Positions 14,287 to 16,400 of a DNA stretch of 16,400 bases are shown in pieces. The stretch comes from Oscillatoria sp. Prado101. GTDB lineage: Bacteria; Cyanobacteriota; Cyanobacteriia; Cyanobacteriales; Oscillatoriaceae. The stretch lies in the NCBI GenBank assembly GCA_025454445.1, contig JALOOK010000037.1, positions 1 through 16,400 of the forward strand, written 5' to 3'. The notes beneath the pieces are model-generated. The model saw only the letters and a program-made list of their open reading frames with translations, was not told the origin of the DNA and ran no database searches. Position 1 is the stretch's first letter, and each line of letters begins with the position of its first letter. Made by a program: the position numbers and the translations under genes.

Positions 14287-14715
14287 ATGCAACCTTTAAC
14301 CGTACCCGGAACCCTAGACTCTTTGAAATTGATCGCGGACTATGTGCTGGCTGCTGCTAAAGAAGCCGGTTTGGATAAGAAAGCCTCCTATAACCTCCGT
14401 CTGGCGGTAGATGAAATCGCCACCAATATTATTATGTACGGCTACGAGCCAGCTGGGATTGAAGGGACAATAGACTTGCAAGCCCAGATGGACGACCGGG
14501 CCCTGACAATCGTCCTCGAAGATACGGCTACAGCCTTCGACCCCTTCGAGAAATTGGCCCAGGAGGAGATGCTCGTAGACCAGCCACTCGAGCAGAGACA
14601 TACGAATGGCGGTCTGGGAATTTACCTGACCATTCAGGGGGTTGATAAATTCATGTACGAACGTTTCGCCGACCGTAATCGAAATATTTTTGTAGTGAAT
14701 AGACCGGCTCTTTAA
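14287..14715 (+). CDS. RsbW/SpoIIAB-like anti-sigma-factor serine kinase (HATPase)
   Basis: This 142-residue protein has a GHKL ATPase fold. The N-box is LAVDEIATNIIMYGYEP, with Glu43 and Asn47. The G1-like loop is LEDTATAFDPF, with Asp79, and the G2 loop is TNGGLGIYL (106-114). In this family the protein phosphorylates STAS antagonists on Ser and alternatively binds a sigma factor or another effector. The usual G1 glycine appears to be Ala81. The frame is open to a TTG at 14281, but ATG 14287 is preferred; neither has an SD. The two STAS proteins and the downstream PP2C phosphatase give a full set of partners. The Synechocystis counterpart is Slr1861 by family and neighbourhood. Confidence 0.9.
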   Translation: MQPLTVPGTLDSLKLIADYVLAAAKEAGLDKKASYNLRLAVDEIATNIIMYGYEPAGIEGTIDLQAQMDDRALTIVLEDTATAFDPFEKLAQEEMLVDQPLEQRHTNGGLGIYLTIQGVDKFMYERFADRNRNIFVVNRPAL

Positions 14716-14832
14716 AGCAAAAAGGACAGGGGGACATGCCAAAAATTTTCCTGTTTCCTGAAACTTTACATACAATTACCGCGACCTGCCGCGATAAAAT
14801 TGAGGCTATCGCCCACAAAAGAGGTAACACCT

Positions 14833-16400
14833 ATGGAAGCTGAAAACAGCCAGCTGCTCCTCGCTGTCGGCAGCGAAATCAATCCCGATGTCCTGTGCCG
14901 GTATTTGCAAGAGCTTGGCTATAAAGTTTCAGTCGCACAAGACGGAGAGCAGACTTTGAAACTGCTCGAGGAGAATCCGGTGGATTTGGTGCTCCTCGAC
15001 ATTCAGACGCCCGCGCTAAAGGGACTTGAGCTGCTCGAGCAGATAAAACGTGCGGATGCGCTGCACCAGCGCCCCATACTGGCGCTGGGGGGTGCAAATG
15101 CCAGTGAAACGGTGGAAAAAGCGCTCTGCATGGGCGCAGAAGACTTCTTGCTCGCCCCCTTCACGCCTCAGTTGCTAAAAGCCCGCATCCGTGAGTGCCT
15201 GGAAAAACAGCTGCTGCGCGACGAGGTGCGATCGCAGTCGCTGAAACTGGCAGCCCTGGAAAAGCTAGCGACTGATTTCACACAAACCATCCTTCCCCTC
15301 GGCATTGCCCTGTCGGCGGAAAAAGATTTAGATCGTCTGCTAGAGAGGATTGTACTAGAAGTCAAGGCAATCTGCAACGCTGATATGGGAATTTTATATC
15401 AGCGCGGCGAGGATAACTGCCTGAAGTTTGCCATCTTGCGCAACGACTCGCTGAATGCCGCTTGGGGGGGAACCACCGGCTACGAGATTACCTTACCCCC
15501 CGCGCCCCTTTTCGGAGCCGACGGCAAACCCAATCACACTTTTGTCGCCGCCTATGTCGCCGCTACCGGCACCTCAGTCAACATTCCCGATATGTACCTG
15601 ACCGAGGGTTTTGACTTTACTGAAAACAAAGCCTACGACACAAAAGACGGCTACCATTCTGTCTCCTGTCTAGTCGTACCCCTGAAAAATAATGCCGGTG
15701 AAGTCATCGGCGTCGTGCAACTGGTCAACGCCCAGAACGCGACAACCGGCGAGATTGTCCCCTTCAGTTCCTACCAGCAGCAAGTGGTGGAATCTCTCGC
15801 CTCACAGGCATCCGTCGCCCTCAGCAACCAGCTGCTGCTGGAAGCCCAAACAAAGCTGATCAAAGGCCAGACAGACTTAGAAATTGGTCGCAAGATTCAG
15901 GGGGATTTCTTCCCAGAAACCCTGCCGCAGCCAGCCGGCTGGGAAATCGCCGCCCGCTTCTATCCCGCTCGCCAGGTTGCGGGAGATTTCTACGATGCCT
16001 TTACAATGGTCAATGACACCCGCGTCGGTTTAATCATCGCTGACGTCTGCGACAAAGGGGTTGGCCCGGCGATGTTTATGGCCCTTTTGCGCAGCTTGCT
16101 GCGGGTTCTCGCCCAACAGACCTATTCTTTGGACTTGTTGAAAGGCTTTGGCGATGAAAGCCCCCGCAAGTCTCGCCCGGAAGATCCAGCCCAAAAGAAG
16201 ATTCTGCTGAGAATCGGTGCCCTGGCGCTGAAAAAGGCGATGGAGATCACCAATAATTACATGATAGACAATCACAGCCGGATGAATATGTTTGCCACCA
16301 TGTTTTTTGGGGTGCTAGATCCGGCGACTGGTTTGTTGCTCTACATTAATGCCGGACACGAGTTTCCGGTTATCTGCGGTGCGAATGGCATCAAAAAGCG
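14833..16400 (+). CDS. icfG: Receiver-GAF-PP2C (SpoIIE/RsbU-type) phosphatase, IcfG-like, partial at window end
   Basis: The frame from ATG 14833 stays open to the window edge (522 complete codons); AGAGG upstream is a good SD. Residues 1-122 form a response-regulator receiver with phosphoacceptor Asp56 (DLVLLDIQTP). Residues about 140-335 form a GAF domain (LDRLLERIVLEVKAICNADM, GVVQLVNAQNA). From about 345, after a linker helix (LEIGRKIQGDFFPETLP), a PPM/PP2C domain follows with metal-binding AGDFYDAF (Asp385, Asp388), IADVCDKGVGPAMFMAL (Asp404), MFATMFFGVLD and INAGHEFP; the last part is cut off. Such phosphatases dephosphorylate STAS proteins and release them to sequester RsbW. The receiver has lost most other conserved residues. 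The symbol rests on domain content and synteny, not a search. Confidence 0.9.
   Translation, partial: MEAENSQLLLAVGSEINPDVLCRYLQELGYKVSVAQDGEQTLKLLEENPVDLVLLDIQTPALKGLELLEQIKRADALHQRPILALGGANASETVEKALCMGAEDFLLAPFTPQLLKARIRECLEKQLLRDEVRSQSLKLAALEKLATDFTQTILPLGIALSAEKDLDRLLERIVLEVKAICNADMGILYQRGEDNCLKFAILRNDSLNAAWGGTTGYEITLPPAPLFGADGKPNHTFVAAYVAATGTSVNIPDMYLTEGFDFTENKAYDTKDGYHSVSCLVVPLKNNAGEVIGVVQLVNAQNATTGEIVPFSSYQQQVVESLASQASVALSNQLLLEAQTKLIKGQTDLEIGRKIQGDFFPETLPQPAGWEIAARFYPARQVAGDFYDAFTMVNDTRVGLIIADVCDKGVGPAMFMALLRSLLRVLAQQTYSLDLLKGFGDESPRKSRPEDPAQKKILLRIGALALKKAMEITNNYMIDNHSRMNMFATMFFGVLDPATGLLLYINAGHEFPVICGANGIKK
15228..15235. repeat. HIP1 octamer GCGATCGC
   Basis: Exact GCGATCGC inside the phosphatase gene, at the receiver-to-GAF linker. 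Second HIP1 site in the window. Confidence 0.8.

Noticed and set aside
14755..14805. Promoter TTTACA...GATAAAAT before the phosphatase gene
   Set aside because: The 24-bp spacing between the hexamers is too long for a normal sigma-70-type promoter.

Overview
The window looks like chromosomal DNA from a filamentous, Oscillatoriales-type cyanobacterium. The evidence is two HIP1 octamers (GCGATCGC at 9053 and 15228), several copies of dispersed palindromes built on AGAAACCCGGTTTCT, C-rich hairpins, and a 26-bp 'TTAGCCCC...TAGGGCT' tandem array. All supported genes lie on the + strand. No rRNA, tRNA, transposase or CRISPR array was found.

Right half (about 8.7-16.4 kb): a locus that closely resembles the icfG cluster known from Synechocystis PCC 6803. 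In order it holds an AGE-superfamily sugar epimerase-like protein with an extra OB/cold-shock-like N-domain, a STAS anti-sigma-factor antagonist, the isoamylase-type glycogen debranching enzyme GlgX, a second STAS protein, an RsbW/SpoIIAB-like serine kinase, and a receiver-GAF-PP2C phosphatase (IcfG-like) that runs off the window end. The last gene has no stop codon inside the window. Kinase, phosphatase and two STAS phosphoproteins form a complete partner-switching module. Because GlgX and the epimerase-like protein are interleaved with it, the natural reading is that the module links a signal (carbon, redox or ligand binding to GAF) to use of storage carbohydrate.

Left half (about 0-8.6 kb): a co-directional series of small metabolic or stress proteins. 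There is the tail of an NTF2/SnoaL-like protein followed by its intact paralogue, an aldo/keto reductase, a GMC FAD-dependent oxidoreductase, a third NTF2-like protein, a soluble ABM-type monooxygenase-fold protein, a second ABM protein fused to two membrane helices, a zinc-free MDR quinone oxidoreductase, a DJ-1/PfpI protein, a VOC (glyoxalase-fold) protein and a TMEM175-type channel. Several of these families handle reactive carbonyls or alcohol/aldehyde/ketone chemistry. A carbonyl-detoxification or small-molecule oxidation role is possible, but it is an inference.

Intergenic DNA is rich in structure. Palindromic repeats sit on both sides of the NTF2 gene at 3687 and the ABM gene at 4217, a 69-bp nested-hairpin unit is duplicated at 4519-4670, and long hairpins lie after the AGE gene (10548-10582) and before glgX (11040-11066). 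The most interesting protein-level oddities are a receiver domain in the phosphatase that keeps only its phosphoacceptor Asp, the AGE protein whose catalytic His residues remain while their usual Glu partners appear changed, and a VOC protein with both usual metal-binding His positions occupied by Gln. Family identifications, the Synechocystis comparison and the residue alignments come from memory of families, not from a search.
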